Positions 53,931 to 64,000 of a DNA stretch of 64,000 nucleotides are shown here, piece by piece (the stretch's first letter is position 1; the number at the start of each line of letters is the position of its first letter). Source of the stretch: Undibacterium_A arcticum. GTDB taxonomy: Bacteria > Pseudomonadota > Gammaproteobacteria > Burkholderiales > Burkholderiaceae_D. The translations under genes and the position numbers were made by a program. The notes under the pieces were generated by a model. It searched no databases. It was not told the origin of the DNA and saw nothing but the letters and a program-made list of their open reading frames with translations. The stretch lies in assembly GCF_042660705.1 (NCBI RefSeq), contig NZ_JBHSUQ010000001.1. The stretch is one strand, 5' to 3'.

Positions 53931-54466
53931 GACTGCCTGAATTCGCTGTATTGCATTACAAAAAGCGTTCACCCACATGAAAGGGGTGAACGCTTTTTTT
54001 TCACACTATTTTTGCTAACAATACTGATTCGGTACAAATAATTCGCGATTGATTTGGCGATTACGCAAGCAGTGCAAAAAAAAATATTCAAGCGTTAATC
54101 GTGCCTCATCAATAAGTACCTAGTGCGGCACAAGCTGCTTTACTCATCATCACTCACTCGCCAGACCCAGGCAACTATCTCCCTGCTCCATAGAACTGCA
54201 AGACAGATCTCCAATCCAATATTAATCGATGACACACGAATTGGACCTTGTTGTGCAAGTGCGCTCGCACAGAGTTGTTTTTCTGCATTTATTGATCCCG
54301 AAAAACCCAAGGATGGCTACGCTGCCTGGATAGAGAAAGTAAGCAACCTGCTTGAAATCCTTATTCTTTATTTATCTTAACGGATAGTGAACATCATTTT
54401 GAACGTATAGCCGCAAGCGGCGCGAATGCTAGTCTCACAACACAAGAAATTTAGAGCGGAGCACCT
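53931..54466. other. Intergenic region upstream of xdhA
   Basis: About 535 AT-rich bases. Holds the terminator at 53960-54003. An 85-codon open frame (54123-54380) has no ribosome site or recognisable product and I treat it as non-coding. The xdh promoter is expected here. Confidence 0.45.
53960..54003 (+). terminator. Strong terminator after the Tsx-like gene
   Basis: 15-bp stem (53960-53974 with 53984-53998), A-tract left and more than 8 T right. It separates the channel gene from xdhA. Confidence 0.93.
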
Positions 54467-55888
<1,422 letters not shown>

Positions 55889-55950
55889 TGCTCCCTTGGC
55901 GCTTGAGTCAGTCAGTGCTTTTGCCTACATTTAAGGACGGAGATGACGTT

Positions 55951-58306
55951 ATGAATAAGCAAACTGAACCTTTCCTGACAACAATCGCTCCCGCCGTCTG
56001 GGCCGAAGTCGGTCAATCCCGTCCGCATGAATCGGCCGTGCTGCACGTACTGGGTGAAGCCACGTATACCGACGATATCCCGGAAGTACAAGGCACCTTG
56101 CACGCCGCGCTTGGCCTGTCGTCAAAAGCGCATGCGAACATCCTGTCGATGAATCTGGACGCGGTCAAAAACGCGCCGGGCGTAGTGGCAGTGTTTACTG
56201 CCAAAGACATCCCTGGCACCAATGATTGCGGTCCGATCGTCCACGATGATCCGATTCTGTCCGAAGGTCTGGTGGAATATGTCGGCCAACCAATTTTCGT
56301 CGTGGTTGCCGACAGCCACGACAATGCGCGCCGCGCCGCCCGCAAAGCCGATATCAGCTACGAAGAATTGCCGGCCATCCTGACCCCGCAAGAAGCCAAA
56401 AAAGCGCAGTCCTTCGTGATTCCGCCGATGCATCTGCAGCGCGGCGATGTAAAGCAAGCGTTCGCAAGATCGCCACACCGCGTCAAGGGTGAGTGGTATG
56501 TCGGTGGGCAAGAACAGTTTTACCTGGAAGGCCAGATTTCCTACGCGGTGCCGAAGGAAGACAACGGCATGCTGGTGCTCTGTTCGACCCAGCATCCAAC
56601 CGAAATGCAACACGTGATCGCACATGCACTCGGCGTACATTCGCATCATATCTTGGTCGAATGCCGGCGCATGGGTGGCGGCTTCGGCGGCAAGGAATCG
56701 CAGTCAGCCCTGTGGGCCGCACTGGCAGCCATTTCCGCAGCGCACCTGAAGCGTCCAGTCAAGCTGCGGGCTGACCGCGATGATGACATGCTGGTCACCG
56801 GCAAGCGCCACTGCTTCCATTATGAATATGAAGTCGGTTACGACGACCAAGGTCGCATCATTGCCGCCAAGGTCGAGATGGTGTCGCGCGCCGGTTTTTC
56901 GGCCGATCTGTCGGCGCCGGTCGCCACCCGTGCAATGTGCCACTTTGACAATACTTATTACTTGGGAGATGTCGACATCCTCGCATTGTGCGGCAAAACC
57001 AATACCCAGTCGAACACCGCGTTTCGCGGCTTCGGTGGTCCACAAGGCGCAATTGCGATTGAATATATCGTCGATGAAATCGCACGCAATCTGGGCAAGG
57101 ATGCACTCGACGTACGCAAGATCAACTTCTACGGTCGTAACGATGAAGAAGGTCGCAATGTCACCCAATACGGCCAGAAAGTCGTTGACAATGTGATTCA
57201 CGAACTAGTGGCCGAACTGGAAGAGAGCAGCGAATATCGTCAGCGTCGCGCAGCGGTGCAAGCCTTTAACGCCAGCAGTCCGGTGTTGAAAAAAGGTTTG
57301 TCGCTGACACCGGTCAAGTTTGGTATCGCGTTTAACGTAACCCACTTCAACCAGGCGGGTGCCTTGGTCCACGTCTACACCGATGGTTCGGTACTGGTCA
57401 ACCATGGCGGCACCGAAATGGGCCAGGGTATCAATACCAAAGTCTGCCAAGTGGTCGCACATGAGCTGGGAATCAGCCTGGAAATGGTGCGCGCGACTGC
57501 CACCGACACCAGCAAGGTTGCCAATACTTCGGCTACCGCCGCTTCTACCGGTGCCGATCTGAACGGTAAAGCGGCGCAGGATGCGGCCAACACCATTCGT
57601 CAGCGTCTGGCTGAGTTTGCCGTCAAGCTGTATGGTGGCGACCAGTCTTCGGTGGGTTTTGCGAATGGCTTCGTCCATGTCAATAGCCACGCGATTCCGT
57701 TTGCGGAACTGGTGCAAAAGGCCTACTTGGCGCGGGTACAACTGTGGTCAGACGGCTTCTATGCGACGCCTGGGCTGCATTGGGACCCGCAGACCAAGCA
57801 TGGCAACCCCTTCTCTTACTACGCGTACGGTGCGGCGGTCTCTGAAGTCATCGTCGACACCCTGACCGGTGAATGGAAACTGCTGCGTGCAGATGCCTTG
57901 TACGACGCCGGTCAATCGCTGAATCCGGCAATCGACATCGGTCAGGTGGAAGGCGCGTTCATTCAGGGCATGGGCTGGCTGACCACGGAAGAACTGTGGT
58001 GGAACAAAGGCGGCAAGCTGATGACGCACGCGCCATCCACCTACAAGATTCCCGCCATCTCGGATTGCCCGGACGACTTCCGCGTGAAGCTGTACAAGAA
58101 CCGCAACGTGGCAGACAGTATCCACCGCTCGAAAGCGGTCGGCGAACCGCCGCTGCTGTTGCCGTTCTCGGTGTTTCGCGATCCGAGATGCGGTGGCCAG
58201 CGTAGCCGGCTACAAATTCAATCCGCCACTGAACGCCCCGGCCACCAGTGAGTCGATTTTGAAGTCGGTTGAAGCGGTTAGCGCGATGGCAAACGCAGCC
58301 AGATGA
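55951..58306 (+). pseudogene. xdhB: Xanthine dehydrogenase molybdenum subunit, frameshifted near the 3' end
   Basis: Start at 55951 (MNKQTEPFL), with GGAG 9 bases upstream. Mo-pterin domain: FRGFGGPQGAIAIEYI, GGFGGKESQ, GTEMGQGINTKVCQV, and the conserved HRSKAVGEPPLLL. At GTGTTTCGCG (58171-58180) two T are missing; restored, FSVFFAIRDAVASVAGYKF continues to a TGA at 58306, a normal 780-residue subunit. The active-site Glu is that of VGEPP just upstream, so most of the protein is read, but the last 40 residues are wrong as drawn. It hydroxylates hypoxanthine and xanthine to urate. Confidence 0.92.
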
Positions 58307-58322
58307 TTAGACGGCATACGGT

Positions 58323-59396
58323 ATGAATCACTGGCTCAACGCCCTCGCGACACAGGCAGTACCCAAGGTACTGGTAACGGTCGCCAAAGTAGTCGGCTCC
58401 GGTCCGCGTGAGCCAGGCGCGAAAATGGTCGTTACGCAAGACCAGATGTTCGACACCATCGGTGGCGGGCATCTGGAAATGCGAGCGGCTGAAATCGCCC
58501 GTGAGATGTTGTCGATGCCCGCCGATTCTGTCGCTGCCGAGCGCCGGCTCGAGCGCTTCCCGCTCGGGCCCAGCCTGGGCCAGTGCTGCGGCGGCGTGGT
58601 GCATCTGGCGTTCGAACGGATTCCTCCCAATGCGCTGGAATACCTGAATTGCCTGAGCCAGCGCTGGCGCAGCGGGCAGGATACCTGGCGTCTGGTCTCG
58701 CTAGATACAGTCACCGCGCCGACTTTATGTGACGGGGCCGGCACCCGCTTGGCCGGCCCCGTGTCGCATCTGTTTTCGCATATCGACACCGGCGACGCCT
58801 GCCATCTCACGCTGGACAATGCGGGCCAGCGCTGGCTGGTCGATTCCTGCCTGGCGTATCGGCCGCATCTGATGCTGTTCGGTGCCGGCCATGTTGGCGC
58901 AGCGATTGTACGGGCGCTGGCCGAACTGCCGTGTCAGGTCACCTGGGTCGACGAAAGGGAAGACATGTTCCCTGAAGTCCTGCCATCCAATGTCCGGCTG
59001 GAAGCCACCGATACACCGGAAGCGCTGGTAGCCTCTGCCGCACCTGGTGTTTCCTTCCTGGTGTTGACGCACAGCCATGCATTGGATCAACTGCTGACCG
59101 AACATATCCTGCGCCGCTCCGACTTCAGCTGGTTCGGCCTGATCGGTTCGAGAACCAAGCGCATGCAGTTCGAGCATCGACTGCGCGAGCGTGGCATCCC
59201 GTCCGAGCGTTTTAGCGACATGGTATGCCCGATCGGCCTGCCCGGCATCCGTGGCAAGGCACCGCCAGTCATCGCCGCCGCAGTGGCAGCACAATTACTG
59301 CAAGTGTGGGAAGCGGTCGAACAGGACAGCCAGAAAGATCTCGGCCATACCCTGTCACAACTGAGCACGCAGCATGCGTTAGAAGAGTGCCACTAG
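58323..59396 (+). CDS. xdhC: Xanthine dehydrogenase accessory protein XdhC
   Basis: 357 residues. N-terminal XdhC/CoxI domain (KVVGSGPREPGAKMVV, GQCCGGVVHL with the Cys pair that binds Mo-cofactor) and C-terminal Rossmann domain LMLFGAGHVGAAIVRAL (about 180-196). It binds and sulfurates molybdopterin and inserts it into XdhB. The gene starts 17 bases after the restored xdhB stop, supporting the repaired xdhB end. Confidence 0.96.
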   Translation: MNHWLNALATQAVPKVLVTVAKVVGSGPREPGAKMVVTQDQMFDTIGGGHLEMRAAEIAREMLSMPADSVAAERRLERFPLGPSLGQCCGGVVHLAFERIPPNALEYLNCLSQRWRSGQDTWRLVSLDTVTAPTLCDGAGTRLAGPVSHLFSHIDTGDACHLTLDNAGQRWLVDSCLAYRPHLMLFGAGHVGAAIVRALAELPCQVTWVDEREDMFPEVLPSNVRLEATDTPEALVASAAPGVSFLVLTHSHALDQLLTEHILRRSDFSWFGLIGSRTKRMQFEHRLRERGIPSERFSDMVCPIGLPGIRGKAPPVIAAAVAAQLLQVWEAVEQDSQKDLGHTLSQLSTQHALEECH

Positions 59397-59564
59397 CCGG
59401 CTACTGCGCTAGCGCCACTTTAGCGCAGTAGCACCCTGCTTCAACGCAGCACCCAGATGGCTTCCAAGGAACCAGTTCGCCTATTCAGCAAATAAGCTGT
59501 TGTGCGTTCCGACCAACACTCGCAACTTATTGCCACATCATTCTCCAGTTAAGGACGTCCCAGC

Positions 59565-60885
59565 ATGGCCATCAACTCTACCGGCAATACCGGCCTGCAA
59601 GCTTACCGTGCCAGCTTGCTGCATTTCACCAATGATCCCGCTTTCCACCAACAGGCTTATGCCTGGCATGAAGACGGGCTGCTGATCGTCAACGATGGCA
59701 AAGTACAGGCTGCAGGCGATTACGCGCAGCTCAAACAGCTTGCCGGAAGGCACAGCGGTGCAGGACTACCGAGGCAAGCTGATCACGCCCGGCTTCATCG
59801 ATACCCATATCCACTATCCGCAAACGGACATGATCGCCTCGCCGGCCCCTGGCCTGTTGCCATGGCTGGAGACCTACACCTTCCCGACCGAGCGCAAGTT
59901 TTCCGATCCGGAACACGCGGGTGAGGTCGCACGCTTTTTTCTGGATGAACTGCTGCGCTGTGGCACCACCACTGCGATGGTGTATTGCACCGTGCATCCA
60001 GAATCGGTCGAAGCCTTCTTCACCGAAAGCGAAGCGCGCAATCTGCGGATGGTGGCCGGTAAAGTGATGATGGACCGCAACTGCCCGGAATTCCTGCGCG
60101 ATACCGCCGAGAGCGGCGCGCGTGAAAGCGAAGACCTGATCAAGAAATGGCATAAGCGCGGCCGCCAGTTGTATGCAATCACGCCACGCTTTGCACCCAC
60201 CTCGACCGAAGCGCAATTGCAATTGGCGGGCGAACTGGCACGCGCCTATCCGGACACCTATCTGCAAACCCACGTCGCGGAAAACACCGACGAAGTGGCT
60301 TGGGTCAAGTCACTGTTCCCCAAGGCGCGCAGCTATCTGGACGTCTACGACCATTACGGCATGATGCGCCCGCGCGCGATGTATGCGCATTGCATCTGGC
60401 TGGATGACGCCGACCGCGCCCGCATGGCCGAGACACATTCGGCGGTGTCGATGTGCCCGACCTCCAACCTGTTCCTCGGCAGCGGCCTGTTCAATTTCGA
60501 ACGCGCTGATGCGCAGCACGTGCCGCTGTCGCTGGCGACCGACGTCGGCGGCGGCACCTCGTTCTCGATGCTGCAAACCATGAACGAGGCTTATAAAGTG
60601 GCGCGCATGGGCGGCACTTATTTGCCGGCGTTGCGCATGTTTTATCTGGCAACGCTGGGCGGCGCGCGCAGCATGCAACTGGAAGGCACGATCGGCAATT
60701 TCGTCGCCGGTGCCGAAGCCGACTTCATCGTGCTCGATCCGCAAGCCACGCCGCTGCTGGCGCGCCGCAGCTCGCGTACCGACAGCCTGGAAGAATTGCT
60801 GTTTGCACTGGCGCTGCTGGGCGACGACCGCACGGTAGCCGCGACTTACGCGGCCGGACGCCAGGTGCATCTGCGCAAGGATTAA
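59565..60885 (+). pseudogene. guaD: Guanine deaminase, frameshifted near the 5' end
   Basis: The first 60 codons (from MAINSTGNTGLQAYRASLLHF at 59565) continue in another frame after about 59740: KLITPGFIDTHIHYPQTD carries the HxH metal motif, and HVAENTDE, CPTSNLFLGSG and LATDVGGGTSFSML complete the amidohydrolase site. Joining the frames near CAAACAGCTTGCCGG (59735-59749) requires losing one base or restoring two and gives the normal 440 residues. It converts guanine to xanthine, feeding XdhABC. Confidence 0.9.
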
Positions 60886-60938
60886 TGCAGGATCAACGCA
60901 ACCCCACCTATCGCACTTACATTTTCAAAGGAGAGCCC

Positions 60939-61121
60939 ATGCCCACGATCAATGTACAACTGTTTGCAGACCGCACCCTAGAGCAAAAGCGGGCGTTTAT
61001 CAAAGCGGTGACGGAAGCCACTTGCCTGACGTTAGGCTCTTCACCGGAATCGGTCGAGATTATCATTCAGGATATGAAAGGCGAAGACTGGGCGCCTGGC
61101 AGCAAGCCGTGGTCCGATTAA
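60939..61121 (+). CDS. Small 4-oxalocrotonate-tautomerase-like protein
   Basis: 60 residues, MPTINVQLFADRTLEQKRAF, with the N-terminal Pro (after Met removal) that is the catalytic base of 4-OT enzymes and the Arg of the active site (RTLEQKR). AAAGGAG lies 6 bases upstream. Such tautomerases act on enol/keto acids, not known in purine breakdown; its place after guaD suggests it acts on a purine-derived or co-metabolised product. It is a homo-oligomer in relatives. Confidence 0.9.
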   Translation: MPTINVQLFADRTLEQKRAFIKAVTEATCLTLGSSPESVEIIIQDMKGEDWAPGSKPWSD

Positions 61122-61231
61122 GACTGATCGTTGCTTAGGGGAAAGAGGAATGGGGAAGTCGCCATGGTGGCCTCCCCGACCTCCCCTTTGTACTGTCTTA
61201 TCAAGAAATAAGCTGCTTTGCTACAAACTGC

Positions 61232-62857
61232 TTAAACGAATGTGCCGATTTTCTGCTCGACCGCTACCCGCACCGAGCCGCTGGTGACAAACGATTGCGC
61301 TACCGCGATATCGTTATGGAACCAGCGATCGCCATCCAGACAGGCCGAGATCTGGCGCCGCACTTCGTCATACGCGGCTTGCGTACCTTTGCCCAGTACG
61401 AAGCCCGGCACCCAATCCTCGGTCATCGTCAGCGCCTGTGCCGCCAGCAGCATTTCGACGCCGATGATGTATTGCGTATTCGCGACCACGGTGGCGGCCT
61501 TGCGTGCGCACCAGGTTGAATTCGAGACGTGGTCTTCGCTGTTACCCTTGGCCGGGATGCTGTCGACGCTGCCCGGCATGCACAGCGTGCGGTTTTCCAT
61601 CACCAGCGAACTCAGCGAGCACTGCACCACCGGGTAACCGGTGTTAACGCCCCTGATTCCCGACATCAGGTTGCGTGGCAAGCCCCAGGACAGGGTCGGG
61701 TCGATCAGGCGCGCCACCCGGCGTTCGCAAATACTGCCAAGGTCGGTCACCGCCATCGCCAAAAGATCCATCGCTTGCGCCAGATACTGGCCATGGAAGT
61801 TGCCGCCCGAGATGATTTCAAAGCCGCCGCCATCCTTGCCGAATATCAGCGGATTGTCGGTGGCGGAATTGATTTCCTTGGCGACGATGGTGTCGATGTA
61901 GTCGAGCGCATCGAACACCGGGCCATACACTTGCGGCGCGCAGCGCAGCGAGTAGACGTCCTGGATGCGGGCGGTGTATGGAATGTCGGTACGCCGCAAT
62001 TCTTCCGGGAATTGCACGGCGCGCGCTTCATGCGTGGTGCGGGTCGAGCCGTCCAGCAGGTTGCGCATGATGGCCGCGGTCTTGATCTGGCCGGCGTGCG
62101 GACGGGCCTGGTGGATGCGGTCGTCAAACGCCGCCATTTCTGCGCGCATCGCTTCCAGCGTCAGGCCCAGCGACAGGCAGGCGTCGGACAGCAAGTTGCG
62201 CGCATCGTGCGCGGCCAGCACCGCGACCGCGAGCGACACGGTGCAGCCGTTGATCAGCGCCGACGCGTCTTTCGCTTTCAGTTCAAACAGCACCGGACCG
62301 ACGCCGGCCAGCGTGATCGCTTCCGGCGCCGACATGCGCTGGCCCTGATACATCACTTCTGCTTCGTCGAAACCGGCGATCGCGGCCGCCAAGTAAGCCA
62401 GCGGCGCCAAGTCGCCGGAGGCGCCGACCGAACCTTTTTGCGGCATGATCGGGTGGATGCCGGCATTCACGAACGCCAGCAGGCGATCGACCACTTCGAC
62501 CCGCGGCGCCGAGTAGTTGCTGGCGAAGGCGTTGGCGCGCAACAGCATCGTGGCGCGGCTGACTTCCTCCGAAAACGGCTCGCCCATGCCGGCCGCGTGG
62601 GCCTTGATCAACTGGGTCTGGAACAGCACGGTGTCCTGCACCTTGATGCGGGTGTCTTTCAGCATGCCGACGCCGGTGTTGAAGCTGTACATCATCGGCG
62701 CTTCGTCGTGCATCCAGGTGGCTTCGATATAGTCGCGGCTTTGTTTCAGCGCATCGCGCGAGGACTGGGCCAGGCGCACTGGCACGCGACTGTCGCGTGC
62801 CACCGCAATCACTTGCGCTGCGCTCAGCGTGAAGCCGTCGATGGTGATGGTTGTCAT
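61232..62857 (-). CDS. Histidine/aromatic amino acid ammonia-lyase family enzyme
   Basis: 541 residues. The MIO cofactor triad is Ala146-Ser147-Gly148 (GSVGASGDLAPL). The active-site Tyr57 is in YSFNTGVG (HAL: YGxNTGFG), and a His is kept at the HAL substrate position (KAHAAG, residue 87), favouring histidine over tyrosine or phenylalanine. At 541 residues it is about 30 longer than typical HutH, and no hutU/hutI genes are nearby. It sits beside an amidohydrolase gene in the same direction. The function within the purine region is not obvious. Confidence 0.87.
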   Translation of the reverse strand: MTTITIDGFTLSAAQVIAVARDSRVPVRLAQSSRDALKQSRDYIEATWMHDEAPMMYSFNTGVGMLKDTRIKVQDTVLFQTQLIKAHAAGMGEPFSEEVSRATMLLRANAFASNYSAPRVEVVDRLLAFVNAGIHPIMPQKGSVGASGDLAPLAYLAAAIAGFDEAEVMYQGQRMSAPEAITLAGVGPVLFELKAKDASALINGCTVSLAVAVLAAHDARNLLSDACLSLGLTLEAMRAEMAAFDDRIHQARPHAGQIKTAAIMRNLLDGSTRTTHEARAVQFPEELRRTDIPYTARIQDVYSLRCAPQVYGPVFDALDYIDTIVAKEINSATDNPLIFGKDGGGFEIISGGNFHGQYLAQAMDLLAMAVTDLGSICERRVARLIDPTLSWGLPRNLMSGIRGVNTGYPVVQCSLSSLVMENRTLCMPGSVDSIPAKGNSEDHVSNSTWCARKAATVVANTQYIIGVEMLLAAQALTMTEDWVPGFVLGKGTQAAYDEVRRQISACLDGDRWFHNDIAVAQSFVTSGSVRVAVEQKIGTFV

Positions 62858-62932
62858 AGTGCTTTGCTTTCCGTTTAAAAATTTGATGTATCAATCACTT
62901 GGTAATTTCCAGCCAGTTTGATGCTTTTGCTT

Positions 62933-64000
62933 TCAAACGCGAGGGAACGAGCTGCCAAAGTGCTCGACGAAATTGCCGAATACCTGGGCCGCCAATGCCG
63001 CGTCTTCTGCCGTCATGATTTCATCCGGATGATGACTAATGCCGCCGTTGCCGCAGCGCACGAACAGCATCGCAACATCGGCGATCGCGGCCATCGCCAT
63101 CGCGTCATGCCCGGCACCCGATGGCAGATGCCGCAACGGCAAGCCGCACCGTTCGAGTGCCGTCGCCAGTTGCGCTTGCAGCCACGGCGCACAAGGCACG
63201 CTGCTGGCCTCGTGCATCTTGCGCGCCGCAATGGCGACGTTGCGCCGTTGTGCGACCCGGTCGATTTCGGCCAACACGTCGGCCACCGCGCGTTGGCGCA
63301 CCGCATCGTCGCCGGCGCGGATGTCGATCGAGAAGACCGCTTTCCCCGATACCACGTTAGTCGCGCCATTCGGCACGTTGAACTGGCCGACAGTACCGAC
63401 CAGTCCCGGCGTGCCGTAACAACGTCGTTCTATATACAAGCCGATTTCGGCCGCTGCCATGGCCGCATCGCGCCGCATTTCCATCGGCACGGTGCCGGCG
63501 TGTCCGGCCAGGCCTTCGACCTCAACCATGAAGCGCGAGGCGCCGGAAATGGCGGTCACGACGCCCAGCGGCAAGCCTTCGTTGAGCAGCACCGGGCCTT
63601 GTTCGATATGGACTTCGACAAACGCCAGCACGGTCGCAGGATCATAGGCGGCTTTGGCCAGTCCGACCGCATGCAAGCCAGAGGCGGCCATCACTTCGCG
63701 CATCGTGTGGCCGCCCTCATCCCGGTTGTCCAGCACCGCCATGTCAAAGGTGCCGGCCGCCGCGCGGCTGCCGAGCAGCGTGGCATTGAAGCGCACCCCT
63801 TCTTCTTCGGCGAAGCCGATGACTTCGATCGCGAACGGGAAGCGCTTGCCCTCGGCATGCCATTGTTGAATGCAGGCAATCGGCAGCAGAATGCCGAGAT
63901 TGCCGTCAAAGATGCCGCCATTGCGTACCGAATCGAAGTGTGAGCCGGTCAACAGGGCGGGGGCATTTGGCGTCAGGCCTTCATAACGGCCAATCACATT
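62933..64000 (-). CDS. M20-family amidase, allantoate amidohydrolase/carbamoylase type (truncated by window edge)
   Basis: The C-terminal 354 residues are visible; the 5' end is beyond the window. LLTGSHFDSVRNGGIFDG and VIGFAEEEGVRFNATLLGSR contain the metal-binding His, Asp and Glu-Glu, and EVHIEQGPVL plus the lid GLAGHAGTVPMEMRRDA are typical of the AllC/HyuC/ureidoglycolate group. In a purine region, allantoate amidohydrolase is the most likely activity; N-carbamoyl-amino acid hydrolase is the alternative. It is upstream of the ammonia-lyase gene on the minus strand, about 75 bases away. Confidence 0.88.
   Translation of the reverse strand, partial: NVIGRYEGLTPNAPALLTGSHFDSVRNGGIFDGNLGILLPIACIQQWHAEGKRFPFAIEVIGFAEEEGVRFNATLLGSRAAAGTFDMAVLDNRDEGGHTMREVMAASGLHAVGLAKAAYDPATVLAFVEVHIEQGPVLLNEGLPLGVVTAISGASRFMVEVEGLAGHAGTVPMEMRRDAAMAAAEIGLYIERRCYGTPGLVGTVGQFNVPNGATNVVSGKAVFSIDIRAGDDAVRQRAVADVLAEIDRVAQRRNVAIAARKMHEASSVPCAPWLQAQLATALERCGLPLRHLPSGAGHDAMAMAAIADVAMLFVRCGNGGISHHPDEIMTAEDAALAAQVFGNFVEHFGSSFPRV

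Noticed and set aside
54123..54380. 85-codon open frame upstream of xdhA
   Set aside because: No ribosome site, odd composition, no family resemblance.
61140..61200. Imperfect G/C-rich hairpin between the tautomerase and ammonia-lyase genes
   Set aside because: Several mismatches and no clear T run, so I do not list it as a terminator.
61529..62878. Long open frame on the plus strand opposite the ammonia-lyase gene
   Set aside because: Composition is Arg/His/Gln-rich and no domain is seen; the minus-strand gene is clearly coding.

Overview
The window looks like chromosomal DNA of a betaproteobacterium of the order Burkholderiales, most likely Oxalobacteraceae. The basis is the gene families (stand-alone RsxB, DUF1841, MoxR/CoxE pair, intracellular PhaZ, DoxX/pirin/LysR modules, XdhABC purine cluster), the moderately GC-rich coding sequence and the parE-transglycosylase-parC arrangement. 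The species cannot be named from sequence alone. I see no rRNA, CRISPR array, prophage or intact insertion sequence. The only RNA gene I can support is an initiator tRNA-Met at 7172-7248.

Layout. 1-5 kb: a truncated membrane sensor-type gene, a cupredoxin-like periplasmic protein, a large lipoprotein and an 11-repeat SEL1 protein. 5.4-9 kb: a methyltransferase, an unknown gene, tRNA-fMet, a UspA protein and a small HTH protein. 9.3-15.2 kb: a tight six-gene minus-strand operon (beta-propeller, NodB-type deacetylase, sterol-desaturase-like hydroxylase, EI24 membrane protein, CinA/MoaB-like protein, TAXI-type binding protein). 15.5-21.1 kb: FKBP, small lipoprotein, ACBP, 2-hydroxyacid dehydrogenase, LutC, PncB and an orphan ABC binding protein. 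21.4-29.2 kb: redox and Fe-S genes (fdxA, ferredoxin-NADP reductase, rsxB, nth, VIT1), phaZ, a RutE-like reductase, DUF1841 and two cytochromes c. 29.4-38.9 kb: MoxR, GNAT, VWA, a degenerate receiver protein and parE-slt-parC. 38.9-42.7 kb: a rearranged patch with two LysR remnants, an SDR remnant, pirin, DoxX, an FMN reductase and one intact LysR gene. 42.7-46.9 kb: a trans-3-hydroxy-L-proline to L-proline gene pair, an aminotransferase and a RidA protein. 47.5-64 kb: a nucleoside/purine catabolic region.

The purine region reads as one pathway. A BMP/ABC nucleoside importer on the minus strand faces a Tsx-like outer-membrane channel, xdhA-xdhB-xdhC, guanine deaminase and a small 4-oxalocrotonate-tautomerase-like gene on the plus strand. 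A histidine-ammonia-lyase-like gene and an allantoate-amidohydrolase-like gene (running off the right edge) follow on the minus strand. Purines would enter, be deaminated and be oxidised to urate. The roles of the tautomerase and the lyase here are not explained by textbook purine breakdown.

The most striking global observation is a set of at least 12 reading-frame breaks in 11 otherwise well-preserved genes. Almost all are short deletions in homopolymer runs, and five show TTT on the plus strand where five T are expected. None falls in 1-22 kb or 29-41 kb. Either the assembly has systematic homopolymer errors, or catabolic genes are decaying together. Raw reads or a relative's sequence would decide this. 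Coordinates of broken genes are given from the recognisable start to the restored stop.
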